A stretch of DNA of 64,000 bases, from contig NZ_JBMSDZ010000002.1 in NCBI RefSeq assembly GCF_049445995.1, positions 1 through 64,000 of the forward strand, written 5' to 3'. The notes beneath the pieces were generated by a model. It saw only the letters and a program-made list of their open reading frames with translations, was not told the DNA's origin and searched no databases. Made by a program: the position numbers and the translations under genes. The DNA comes from Dyella_A sp049445995 (GTDB lineage: Bacteria; Pseudomonadota; Gammaproteobacteria; Xanthomonadales; Rhodanobacteraceae). Below, in pieces: positions 18,665 to 26,183 of this stretch; within the stretch, counting starts at the first letter, position 1; each line of letters begins with the position of its first letter.

Positions 18665-19675
18665 TCACAGCGGCCGCTTGGACCCCTCGCCGGCCACTTC
18701 GCGTACCAGTCGCGGCACCAGATAGCCGGGGAGCCGCGTGCGCATGGCCTCCACCAGTGCCAGCGCGCGTCCGTCGTCCACCTCGAAATGGGCGGCGCCC
18801 TGGACGCGGTCGAGCTGGTGCAGGTAGTAGGGCAGCACGTTTGCGGCAAACAGCCGCTCGGACAGCGCCACCAGCGCATGCTCCTCGTCGTTGACGCCCT
18901 TGAGCAGCACCGACTGGTTCAGCAGCGTGGCGCCCGCCTCGCGCAGGCGGGCGCAGGCGGCCTCCACCGCGGCGTCGAATTCGTTGGCGTGGTTGGCGTG
19001 CAGCACCACCACCTTCTGCAGCGGCAGGGCGGTCAGCCAGGCGAGGAAGGCATCGTCGATGCGCTCCGGCAGTACCACCGGCAGGCGCGTGTGGATGCGC
19101 AGGCGGGTGACGTGCGGGAGCTCGGCCAGCCCACGGCTGAGCTCTTCCAGCTTGGCGGTTGCCAGCGACAGGGGATCGCCGCCGGAGAGGATCAGCTCGG
19201 TGATGCCGGGATCGCTGCGCAGATGAGCCAGCGCCCGCCGCCATTGCCCGGCGGCGGCCATCTCCTCGCCGTAGGGGAAGTGCCGGCGGAAGCAGTAGCG
19301 GCAGTTCACCGCGCAACTGCCGCTGGCGATCAGCAAGGCGCGACCGTGGTACTTGTGCAGCAGGCCCTGCGTCTCGCGCGCGGCCAAGTCGCCTACCGCG
19401 TCCAGCGCAAAGCCGTCGATCTGTTCCAGTTCGGCCAGCTGGGGCAGCACCTGCAGCAGCAGGGGATCGCGCGCATCGCCGGGGTGCATGCGCGCCACGA
19501 AGCCCCGGGGCACGCGCAGCGCAAAACCGGCATCGCCCGGCGGCAACTGTTGCGCAAGCTGCGGCAAGCCCAGCAGCGCCAGCAGCTCGGCCGGATCGGT
19601 GACGGCCTCGCGCCAGAGCTGGCGCCAGTCGGGGGCGGGCGGCGATAGGCGGGCGCTGGGGCTTGCGGTTATCAT
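18665..19675 (-). CDS. epmB: EF-P (R)-beta-lysylation enzyme EpmB (lysine 2,3-aminomutase family)
   Basis: Radical-SAM enzyme converting (S)-alpha-lysine to (R)-beta-lysine, which EpmA attaches to EF-P. The 336-residue protein has the CxxxCxxC cluster motif at C121, C125 and C128 (CAVNCRYCFRRHFPYGE) and the KamA-type GGDPLSLA and RIHTRLPVVLPERI. It is divergent from efp with an 88-base gap, the typical arrangement, which supports the EF-P function over catabolic lysine mutase. No epmA is seen in this window. Confidence 0.93.
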   Translation of the reverse strand: MITASPSARLSPPAPDWRQLWREAVTDPAELLALLGLPQLAQQLPPGDAGFALRVPRGFVARMHPGDARDPLLLQVLPQLAELEQIDGFALDAVGDLAARETQGLLHKYHGRALLIASGSCAVNCRYCFRRHFPYGEEMAAAGQWRRALAHLRSDPGITELILSGGDPLSLATAKLEELSRGLAELPHVTRLRIHTRLPVVLPERIDDAFLAWLTALPLQKVVVLHANHANEFDAAVEAACARLREAGATLLNQSVLLKGVNDEEHALVALSERLFAANVLPYYLHQLDRVQGAAHFEVDDGRALALVEAMRTRLPGYLVPRLVREVAGEGSKRPL

Positions 19676-19763
19676 GGCGGACCCTGAAACGGGCCAATCA
19701 GCCCGGCAAAGCCCTCATTTTAGCCGCCCCGCGGGGTGGAATTACCTCTGGAGCAGATAGCGC

Positions 19764-20345
19764 ATGGCGACCCTTGGCCTCAATGACGTCAAAACGGGCA
19801 AGAAGATCCTCCACAACGGTGATCCGTGGATCATCACCGAGGCGGACTTCATCAAGCCGGGCAAGGGCCAGGCGTTCACCCGCATCCGCATCCGCAACCT
19901 CAAGGACGGCCGCACCACCGAGCAGACGCTGAAGTCCAGCGACTCGTTCGAGGAGGCCGACGCCGTCGACACCGACATGCAGCTTTCCTTCATCGACGGC
20001 GTCGGCAACGACCGCGTGTGGCACTTCATGAACATGGAGACGTTCGAGACGCTCCCCGCCACGCTGGCCGCGATGGGCGATGCCTGGAAGTGGCTCAAGG
20101 GCGAGGAGGAGTGCGTGGTGACCCTGTTCAACGGTGCGATCATCGCGGTGCAGCCGCCGAAGTTCGTCGAGCTGAAGATCGTCGAGACCGACCCGGGCGT
20201 GCGCGGCGATACCTCCGGCGGTGGCGGCAAGCCGGCCACGCTGGAGACCGGCGCGGTGGTGCGCGTGCCGCTGTTCGTCAACCAGGACGAGATCATCAAG
20301 GTCGATACCCGTACCGGTGAGTACGACAGCCGCGTCGGCAAGTGA
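19764..20345 (+). CDS. efp: Translation elongation factor P
   Basis: Rescues ribosomes stalled at polyproline. The 193-residue three-domain protein has the modification loop with K34 in FIKPGKGQAF, the lysine that EpmA/EpmB modify; with the divergent epmB this makes beta-lysylation likely. A short Gly-rich stretch (TSGGGGKPATLETG) lies where E. coli EF-P has TAGTGGKPATL. CTGGAG lies before the ATG. Followed by a strong hairpin. Confidence 0.97.
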   Translation: MATLGLNDVKTGKKILHNGDPWIITEADFIKPGKGQAFTRIRIRNLKDGRTTEQTLKSSDSFEEADAVDTDMQLSFIDGVGNDRVWHFMNMETFETLPATLAAMGDAWKWLKGEEECVVTLFNGAIIAVQPPKFVELKIVETDPGVRGDTSGGGGKPATLETGAVVRVPLFVNQDEIIKVDTRTGEYDSRVGK

Positions 20346-20349
20346 TGCA

Positions 20350-20386
20350 CCGGCGAAGACGCGGGCAACGCCCGCGTCTTCGCCGG
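20350..20386 (+). terminator. Strong hairpin after efp
   Basis: CCGGCGAAGACGCGGGC (20350-20366) and its exact complement (20370-20386) form a 17-bp perfect stem with an AAC loop, five bases after the efp stop. There is no T-tract, so termination may be partial. Confidence 0.7.
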
Positions 20387-20388
20387 CT

Positions 20389-20463
20389 CGTCGTCCCGGC
20401 GAACGTCGGGATCCTGAAGCCAGGAAGCCAAGGGGCGGGCGCCGCAAGGTACCGCCCCTTGTC
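20389..20463. repeat. Family E half-site plus a second hairpin before mtaD
   Basis: TCGTCCCGGCGAACGTCGGGATCC (about 20391-20414) resembles the family E palindrome. A second stem follows: AAGGGGCGG (20429-20437) pairs with CCGCCCCTT (20453-20461). Together with the efp hairpin this intergenic region carries three stems in a row. Confidence 0.5.
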
Positions 20464-20525
20464 GTATTCGCATCGAACGCGGCGGCCACGATGGCCGTCC
20501 GCGTACCGGACACAGTGAGGTGAAG

Positions 20526-21857
20526 ATGAGTCCCATGCCGCCGAAGTCGGTCGATCTGGTCATCGAGGCACGTTGGGTCGTGCCGGTGGAGCCCCACGCC
20601 GTGGTGCTGGAGCAGCACGCCGTGGTGGTCGACGCCGACCGCATCGTGGCCCTGCTGCCGATCGCCGAGGCGCGCGCCGCCTACGCGCCGCGCGAGCGGG
20701 TCGAACTGGGCGAGCACGCGCTGATCCCCGGCCTGATCAACAGCCACACGCACAACCCGATGACCCTGCTGCGCGGACTGGCCGACGACCTGCCGCTGAT
20801 GACTTGGCTGCAGGAGCACATCTGGCCGGCCGAGGCGAAGGTGATCGGGCCGGAATTCGTGCGCGACGGCGTCGAGCTGGCGGTGGCCGAGATGCTGCGT
20901 GGCGGCACCACCTGCGCCAACGAGAACTACTTCTTCCCCGACGCGATCGGCGCCACCTATCGCAAGCTCGGCTTCCGCGCCGTGGTCGGCCTGCCGGTGA
21001 TCGAGTTCCCCACCGCGTGGGCGAAGACCCAGGACGAATATTTCGAGCGCGCCGCCGAGGTGCACGACAGCTTCCTCGGCGACGCACTGGTCGGCACCGC
21101 GTTCGCGCCGCATGCGCCGTACACGGTGTCCGACGCCAGCTTCGAGCGCATCCGCATGCTGGCCGACCAGCTCGACATCCCGGTCCACTTGCACCTGCAC
21201 GAGACCGCGCACGAGGTGGACGAGGAAAAGGGCAAGAGCGGCCTGCGCCCGTTCCAGCGGCTGCAGAAGCTGGGCCTGGTCAACGACCGCCTGATCGCCG
21301 TGCACATGACCCATGTCACCGACGCCGAGATCGCCGCCTGCGCCGAGGCCGGCGTGTCGGTGGTGCACTGCCCGGAGTCGAACCTCAAGCTGGCCTCCGG
21401 CTTCTGCCCGGCGGAGAAGTTCCGCCGGGCCGGCGTCAACCTCGCCGTGGCCACCGACGGCTGCGCCTCCAACAACGATCTGGACATGTTCGGCGAGATG
21501 CGCACCGCGGCGATCCTGGCCAAGGCGGTGGCGCAGGACGCGGCCGCGTTCGATGCGGCTTCCGCCCTGCGCGCCGGCACACTCAACGCGGCCCGCGCGA
21601 TGGGTCTGGAAGACCGGGTCGGCTCGATCGAGGTCGGCAAGCAGGCCGACCTGGCCGCGGTGCGCCTGAGCGATCTGGAGACCCAGCCGCTGTTCCACGT
21701 GGCCTCGCAGCTGATCTACGCCACCGGGCGCCACCAGGTCACCGACGTGTGGATCGCCGGCCGTCGCAAGCTGGCGGCGCGCCAGCTGGTGGACATGGAC
21801 GTGGAGGCGATCCTGGCCCGCACGCGGCAGTGGCGTGAACGGATTGCCGCGGCATGA
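20526..21857 (+). CDS. mtaD: 5'-methylthioadenosine/S-adenosylhomocysteine deaminase (TRZ/ATZ amidohydrolase)
   Basis: Deaminates 5'-methylthioadenosine and/or S-adenosylhomocysteine in the SAM salvage route. The 443-residue amidohydrolase has metal motifs NSHTHNP near residue 72, HLHLHETAHE near 220, and TDGCASNND near 315, and the C-terminal GSIEVGKQADLAAV. GAGGTGA precedes the ATG at 20526; a GTG two codons earlier is part of this site. It heads an overlapping operon with yciI, ubiG and an HAD phosphatase, matching the P. aeruginosa order PA3170-PA3171-PA3172 apart from yciI. Family certain; substrate by analogy. Confidence 0.85.
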   Translation: MSPMPPKSVDLVIEARWVVPVEPHAVVLEQHAVVVDADRIVALLPIAEARAAYAPRERVELGEHALIPGLINSHTHNPMTLLRGLADDLPLMTWLQEHIWPAEAKVIGPEFVRDGVELAVAEMLRGGTTCANENYFFPDAIGATYRKLGFRAVVGLPVIEFPTAWAKTQDEYFERAAEVHDSFLGDALVGTAFAPHAPYTVSDASFERIRMLADQLDIPVHLHLHETAHEVDEEKGKSGLRPFQRLQKLGLVNDRLIAVHMTHVTDAEIAACAEAGVSVVHCPESNLKLASGFCPAEKFRRAGVNLAVATDGCASNNDLDMFGEMRTAAILAKAVAQDAAAFDAASALRAGTLNAARAMGLEDRVGSIEVGKQADLAAVRLSDLETQPLFHVASQLIYATGRHQVTDVWIAGRRKLAARQLVDMDVEAILARTRQWRERIAAA

Positions 21858-22117
21858 ACACGCGGCCCGTGTTCCTCGTCATTCTGATGCGCCGTCCGGT
21901 GGTGGACCCGGCGGCCGTCGAGGCGCATCGCGCCTTCCTCGACGCCCTGCGCGCCGAGGGCGTGCTGGAGCGCTCCGGGCCCTTCGCCGACAAGCGCGGC
22001 GGCGCGTATCTGATCCACGCCGACGACCTTGCTGCGGCCCAGGCGATCGTGGCGCGCGATCCGGCCAGCACCAGCGGCGGCTGGGACGTCACCATCCATG
22101 AATGGCAGGCGCTCTGA
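21854..22117 (+). CDS. YciI-family protein
   Basis: Small cytoplasmic protein of the YciI/YCII fold (ferredoxin-like alpha+beta), 87 residues. Family hallmarks are VFLVILMRRP at the start, HRAFLDALRAEGVLERSGPF in the middle with the His typical of the family, and the late WDVTIHEW. Its biochemical role is unknown. The start overlaps the mtaD stop (ATGA), indicating translational coupling, and 22 bases separate it from ubiG. It is an insertion relative to the pseudomonad mtaD-ubiG-mupP order. Confidence 0.82.
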   Translation: MNTRPVFLVILMRRPVVDPAAVEAHRAFLDALRAEGVLERSGPFADKRGGAYLIHADDLAAAQAIVARDPASTSGGWDVTIHEWQAL

Positions 22118-22139
22118 GCGCAGGCCGGGAGTTCCGATC

Positions 22140-22850
22140 ATGCAGACCTCGCACGCCAACGTCAGTCCCGAGGAAATCGCCCGCTTCGACAAGCTGGCCG
22201 CCCGCTGGTGGGATCCGGACGGCGAGTCGCGCCCGTTGCACGATCTCAATCCGGTGCGTGCGCAGTACGTGGCCGAGCGCGTCGCGCTCAAGGGTGCGAA
22301 GGTGGCCGACGTCGGCTGCGGCGGCGGCCTGCTCAGCGAGGCGCTGGCGCGCGACGGTGCGCAGGTCACCGGCATCGACCTGGGCGAGAAGGTGATCGAG
22401 ATCGCCAGGCTGCACCTGTACGAATCGAAGCTCGCCGTGGACTACCGCGTGCAGTCCTCCAGCGAGCTGGCGGCCGCCGAGCCGGCCGGCTTCGATGCGG
22501 TGTGCTGCATGGAGATGATCGAGCACGTGCCCGATCCCGAGGCGCTGGTGCAGGACCTGGCGGTGATGCTCAGGCCGGGCGCGCGGTTGTTCATGTCCAC
22601 CCTCAACCGCACGCCGGCGGCGTTCGGCGCGGCGATCCTGGGCGCCGAATACCTGATGCGCCTGCTGCCGCGCGGCACCCATCACTACGCGCAGTTCCTC
22701 AAGCCGTCCGAGTTGGCGCGCCTGCTGCGCCATGCCGGACTGGAGCTGGAGGACGTCTCGGGCCTGGCCTACAACCCGCTCACCCGCAAGGCGTGGCTGA
22801 GCCGCATCACCGCGGTCAACTACGTGCTGTGCGCGCGCAAGCCGGCATGA
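22140..22850 (+). CDS. ubiG: Bifunctional ubiquinone O-methyltransferase UbiG
   Basis: SAM-dependent enzyme that carries out both O-methylations of ubiquinone biosynthesis, at the membrane surface. The 236-residue protein has the family N-terminus (EEIARFDKLAARWWDPDGE), motif I VADVGCGGGLLSEALA, and CCMEMIEHVPDP and ALVQDLAVMLRPGARLFMST. Chosen start is ATG 22140, with homology beginning there. It overlaps the next gene by ATGA. Confidence 0.96.
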   Translation: MQTSHANVSPEEIARFDKLAARWWDPDGESRPLHDLNPVRAQYVAERVALKGAKVADVGCGGGLLSEALARDGAQVTGIDLGEKVIEIARLHLYESKLAVDYRVQSSSELAAAEPAGFDAVCCMEMIEHVPDPEALVQDLAVMLRPGARLFMSTLNRTPAAFGAAILGAEYLMRLLPRGTHHYAQFLKPSELARLLRHAGLELEDVSGLAYNPLTRKAWLSRITAVNYVLCARKPA

Positions 22851-23524
22851 AGCCGCGACCCACCCGCATCGAAGGCGTGCTGTTCGACCTCGACGGCACC
22901 CTGCTCGACAGCGCGCCCGACCTCTACGCCGCGCTGGTGCGCCAGTGCGCGGAAGAGGGCGTTGCCGTGCCGGATTACGCGATGGTGCGCGAAGTGGTCT
23001 CGCGCGGCTCGCGGGCGATCCTGCGCTGTGCCTTCGCCGATCGCGGCGAGCCGGCGATCGAGGCGCTGGTGCCGCGCTATCTCGATTTGTACGAACAGCT
23101 GCCGGCACAGGAGACGCACGCCTTCGCCGGCGTCGAAGCGCTGCTCGCGCAGCTGGAGGCGCGTGGCATCCGCTGGGGCGTGGTCACCAACAAGCCGGGC
23201 TTTCTCACCGATACGCTGCTCGCGCGCATCGGCTGGGATGCACGCGCGGCCGCCGTGGTGTCCGGCGACACCCTGCCGGTGAAGAAGCCCGATCCGGCGC
23301 CGGTGCTGCTCGCCTGCGAGCGCGCCGGCATCGCCCCGGCGCGCAGCGTGTTCGTGGGCGACGACCGGCGCGACGTGATCGCCGGCGCCACCGCCGGCCT
23401 GTACACCGTGGCCGTGCGCTGGGGCTATCTCGATGGCGGCAACCCGGACGACTGGCAGGCCGATTGCGTGATCGATCATCCCGACCAGCTCGCGGCGTGG
23501 TTCGCGACCGAGGTGTCGGCATGA
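22847..23524 (+). CDS. HAD phosphatase, phosphoglycolate phosphatase / MurNAc-6-P phosphatase (Gph/MupP) family
   Basis: The 225-residue HAD hydrolase has motif I FDLDGTLLDS (nucleophile Asp15), motif III KKPDP and motif IV VFVGDDRRD. By sequence alone it would be called phosphoglycolate phosphatase. In P. aeruginosa the gene in this position after ubiG is MupP, which dephosphorylates N-acetylmuramate 6-phosphate in peptidoglycan recycling, so MupP is an equally good assignment here. ATGA overlaps at both ends place it firmly in the mtaD-ubiG operon. I leave the symbol blank because the substrate is undecided. Confidence 0.85.
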   Translation: MKPRPTRIEGVLFDLDGTLLDSAPDLYAALVRQCAEEGVAVPDYAMVREVVSRGSRAILRCAFADRGEPAIEALVPRYLDLYEQLPAQETHAFAGVEALLAQLEARGIRWGVVTNKPGFLTDTLLARIGWDARAAAVVSGDTLPVKKPDPAPVLLACERAGIAPARSVFVGDDRRDVIAGATAGLYTVAVRWGYLDGGNPDDWQADCVIDHPDQLAAWFATEVSA

Positions 23525-24369
23525 GCGACACCGGCCACGGCGCGCTGCAGAGTTACGTCGACAAGTGGCTGGCGGTGCAACCGCAGCAGCGCGTGGCGCT
23601 GGCCTTCGTCGATCCGCGCGAGCACGCCGGCCACATCGCGCTGGCGGCGCTGGAACAGGAACTGCTCGGCGCCGCCTACGGCATCCGCGAGCCGCAGGTG
23701 GCCGCGGTCAAGTTGAACTGGTGGGCGGAAGAGCTGGCCGGCGCCGCGCACAGCGGCGGTCGTCATCCGTTGACCCAGGTGCTGTTCGACGACGAGCGCG
23801 CCCACGCGCTGCCGGCCGAATACTGGCTGGCGCCGGTGCGCGCCGCCATCACCCAATTGGAAGACGGTACGCCGGCGGATTTCGCCGCGCAACTGGCCGC
23901 GGCGCAGCCGTTGCACGGCGCGCTGGCGGCGCTGGAGACGGCGTGGTGGTTCGGCGCGCAGGCGTCGCCGGAGCGCGCCGCGCGCGTCGCGGTGCTGGCG
24001 CATCTGCTGCATGCGCTGCGCCGCCTGCACGACGACGCCGAGCGCGATCGCCTGCCGCTGCCGATGGCGCGGCTGGCCCGTTTTGGCCTGGCGCGATCCG
24101 CCCTGCGCACGCGCAGCGAGGCGCGCGACCGGGCGATTCGCGCGCAATTGGCCGATCTGGCCGCGGCGTGGGACGAGGCGTCGCGCCTACCCGGGCCGCT
24201 GGGCGTGTTCCGTGCCCTGGAGGCGCGTCAGGATGCGCGCCTGGTGCGTGTGGCGCAGCGGGCGGACGATCCGCTGCGCGCGCTGCAACGGGGTCTGGAC
24301 GGTGGCAGCTTCGGCAACACGCTTGCCGCCTGGCACGCGGCACGCCGCTGGCGCCGGGCCACGGGCTGA
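23521..24369 (+). CDS. Squalene/phytoene synthase-like protein
   Basis: A 282-residue all-helical protein of the squalene/phytoene synthase fold (COG1562). Recognisable parts are QELLGAAYGIREPQVAAVKLNWWAEEL region (split here as residues about 42-70) and RRLHDDAERDRLPLP near 173-187. The two Asp-rich motifs needed for prenyl-PP chemistry are poorly preserved, so a non-enzymatic role, as for the complex I assembly factor NDUFAF6 of the same fold, is possible; that is speculation. It overlaps the HAD gene by ATGA and ends the operon. Its stop codon is part of a family A repeat. Confidence 0.7.
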   Translation: MSDTGHGALQSYVDKWLAVQPQQRVALAFVDPREHAGHIALAALEQELLGAAYGIREPQVAAVKLNWWAEELAGAAHSGGRHPLTQVLFDDERAHALPAEYWLAPVRAAITQLEDGTPADFAAQLAAAQPLHGALAALETAWWFGAQASPERAARVAVLAHLLHALRRLHDDAERDRLPLPMARLARFGLARSALRTRSEARDRAIRAQLADLAAAWDEASRLPGPLGVFRALEARQDARLVRVAQRADDPLRALQRGLDGGSFGNTLAAWHAARRWRRATG

Positions 24370-24404
24370 GAGGCTGAGAAAAAATCGCCCGCCTACTGCG
24401 ACCG
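24367..24404 (+). repeat. Repeat family A, half element at the operon end
   Basis: Begins with the TGA stop of the squalene-synthase-like gene (24367-24369) and continues AGGCTGAGAAAAAATCGCCC with GCCTACTGCGACCG to 24404, matching the left arm of the complete element at 29127. No right arm is found before folE2. Confidence 0.7.
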
Positions 24405-24482
24405 CCTGTTGTGCTGACAGGCACTGCCCCAAAATAAACGCTTCGAGGCGAAACCCTCGCACGATCGCTCCAGGACACGCCC

Positions 24483-25436
24483 ATGCACAGCCACGAGAAC
24501 ACCGCCCGCCTGATGCCCGATGTCGCCCATCAGGCCCAGCCGCACCTGGCCGGCGCGCTCGACTGGGTCGGCATGGACGGCATCGAGGTGCCGGTACGCT
24601 TCGATGCCGGCGATGGTGACGTGCAACGCGCCAGTGCCCAGGTCGGCGCCTTCGTCAACCTCACCCGGCCGGACCAGCGCGGCATCCACATGTCGCGTTT
24701 GTATCTGCTGGTGGACGAGCACCTGGGCAAGCGCACGCTCGATGCGGCGATGCTCGAAGGCCTGTTGAAGGCGTTCCTGGAGTCGCACAAGGATCTGGCC
24801 GACCGCGCACGCATCAGCATCCGCTTCGACCAGCTGGTGCGCCGTGCCGCCCTGCGCAGCGCCAACAGCGGCTGGCGCGCCTATCCGGTGTCGATCGAGG
24901 CAAGCCTGGGTGCCGACGGTTTCCGCATGGAGCTGGGCACCGAGGTGGTCTATTCGTCCACCTGTCCGGCCTCGGCCGCGCTGTCGCGGCAGCTGATCCA
25001 GGAACAGTTCGCCAAGGACTTCGCCGAAGGCGCCGCGCTGGATCGCGCCGCCGTGCTGGCCTGGCTGGGCAGCGAGCAGGGCATCGTCGCCACGCCGCAT
25101 GCGCAGCGCAGCGTGGCGCGCCTGCTGGTGCGCTTCGAAAGTCAGGCGCCGCTGAACCTGATCGGTCTACTGGACCGCGTCGAGCAGGCGCTGGGCACGC
25201 CGGTACAGACGGCGGTGAAGCGCGAGGACGAGCAGGCCTTCGCGCTGGCCAACGGCGGCAACCTGATGTTCTGCGAGGACGCCGCCCGGCGCATCCAGCG
25301 CGCGCTGGACGCCGACGCCACGATCGCCGACTTCCACGTGCGGCTGGAGCATCAGGAAAGCCTGCACCCGCACGACGCCGTGGCCTATGCCAGCAAGGGC
25401 GTGCCGGGCGGTTTCGGCAACGGCGACTGCACCTGA
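24483..25436 (+). CDS. folE2: GTP cyclohydrolase FolE2 (type IB)
   Basis: Converts GTP to dihydroneopterin triphosphate, the first step of folate synthesis, with broader metal use than FolE. The 317-residue protein has the FolE2 landmarks: QRGIHMSRLY near residue 66, SSTCPASAALSRQL near 160 (metal-binding Cys), and NLMFCEDAARR and HDAVAYASKG near the end. It is often Zur-regulated as a zinc-sparing paralogue; I see no clear Zur box in the 110 bases upstream. CAGGA lies before the ATG. A weak hairpin (25433-25453) overlaps the stop. Confidence 0.95.
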   Translation: MHSHENTARLMPDVAHQAQPHLAGALDWVGMDGIEVPVRFDAGDGDVQRASAQVGAFVNLTRPDQRGIHMSRLYLLVDEHLGKRTLDAAMLEGLLKAFLESHKDLADRARISIRFDQLVRRAALRSANSGWRAYPVSIEASLGADGFRMELGTEVVYSSTCPASAALSRQLIQEQFAKDFAEGAALDRAAVLAWLGSEQGIVATPHAQRSVARLLVRFESQAPLNLIGLLDRVEQALGTPVQTAVKREDEQAFALANGGNLMFCEDAARRIQRALDADATIADFHVRLEHQESLHPHDAVAYASKGVPGGFGNGDCT

Positions 25437-25449
25437 GCGATCACCTCGC

Positions 25450-25616
25450 TCAGACCGCTGCGTCGAGCCACACCAGCAGCGTGATGGCGGCAAACAGCAG
25501 CAGCGTGAGCACGCTCGCAACCACATAGTTCCACGGATCGCCCAGCCGCCGTGCGCGCATGTGTATGCGCGCATGTACAGGTAGATCGGCGCACCCGCGG
25601 CGCCGAACAGGATCAT
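25450..25616 (-). pseudogene. Frameshifted ~50-residue membrane protein
   Basis: From ATG 25616 the frame reads MILFGAAGAPIYLYMRA, and after a shift continues RRLGDPWNYVV and a hydrophobic segment ending in LLVWLDAAV before TGA. The break is a direct duplication: ACATGCGCGCA occurs twice, three bases apart, adding 14 bases. Removing one copy restores a 50-residue protein with two membrane segments. I do not recognise the family. Unlike the one-base gaps elsewhere in the window, a 14-base duplication is unlikely to be a sequencing error. Confidence 0.4.
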
Positions 25617-25780
25617 CCACCAGTTATCCGTTGGACAGCGTGCGGCCGGCGTGCCTGGGGGTTTGCCTGGCATGGATCGTCAGCCCGATGCAGTCCAGCA
25701 GGGCGATCAGGCCGGCACCGACGACAGCACCAGAAGCCTCCGCCATGCGCCGCGCGGATTGGCCTTTTCGGGTCAGCCGA

Positions 25781-26059
25781 TCAAGGATCACCTGGGGGCT
25801 CCGCGTGCGAGTGGATGTCGTGATCCCCGCAGCGACGAAAAACCACGCGCTCGGGCACGGGATCCTCACCGCCGCTGCACAGCGGCTGGCAGCGGGCCAG
25901 CCGCCACAGCGTCAGCGCGCCGCCGCGCAGCGGACCGAAGCGCGCCACGGCAATGCGTGCATAATCGGAACAACTGGGGTAGAAGCGACAGTGCTGCCCC
26001 AGCAAGGGGCTGAGCCAGCGTTTGTACAAGCGGAGCAGAAGCAGCAGGAATCGGGTCAA
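25781..26059 (-). CDS. yidD: Membrane protein insertion efficiency factor YidD
   Basis: Small inner-membrane-associated protein that aids YidC-dependent insertion. The 92-residue protein has the whole family core: LRLYKRWLSPLLGQHCRFYPSCSDYA region (residues about 9-34) with its three Cys, and WRLARCQPLCSGGEDPVP. The start is probably the TTG at 26059, since homology begins there and no nearby ATG fits. A 23-residue C-terminal tail after DPVP is longer than usual. It is not next to rnpA, rpmH or yidC; the neighbours are dksA (divergent) and degraded small frames, so it is displaced or a second copy. Confidence 0.85.
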   Translation of the reverse strand: MTRFLLLLLRLYKRWLSPLLGQHCRFYPSCSDYARIAVARFGPLRGGALTLWRLARCQPLCSGGEDPVPERVVFRRCGDHDIHSHAEPPGDP

Positions 26060-26183
26060 GACGGTTCACGCGGCCGAGACGGCTGGCGGTTGGTAGTGCG
26101 CCAGTATTCCAGAAAGTGCGCTTGCTGGTGCAAGGCACATGGGCTATAACACCCGGCCGCCACGGCCAAAACGGTGAAGGGAA

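Noticed and set aside
25624..25869. 81-codon minus-strand frame overlapping the yidD end
   Set aside because: Contains one hydrophobic stretch, but no ribosome site or known motif, and overlaps the C-terminus of yidD in another frame.
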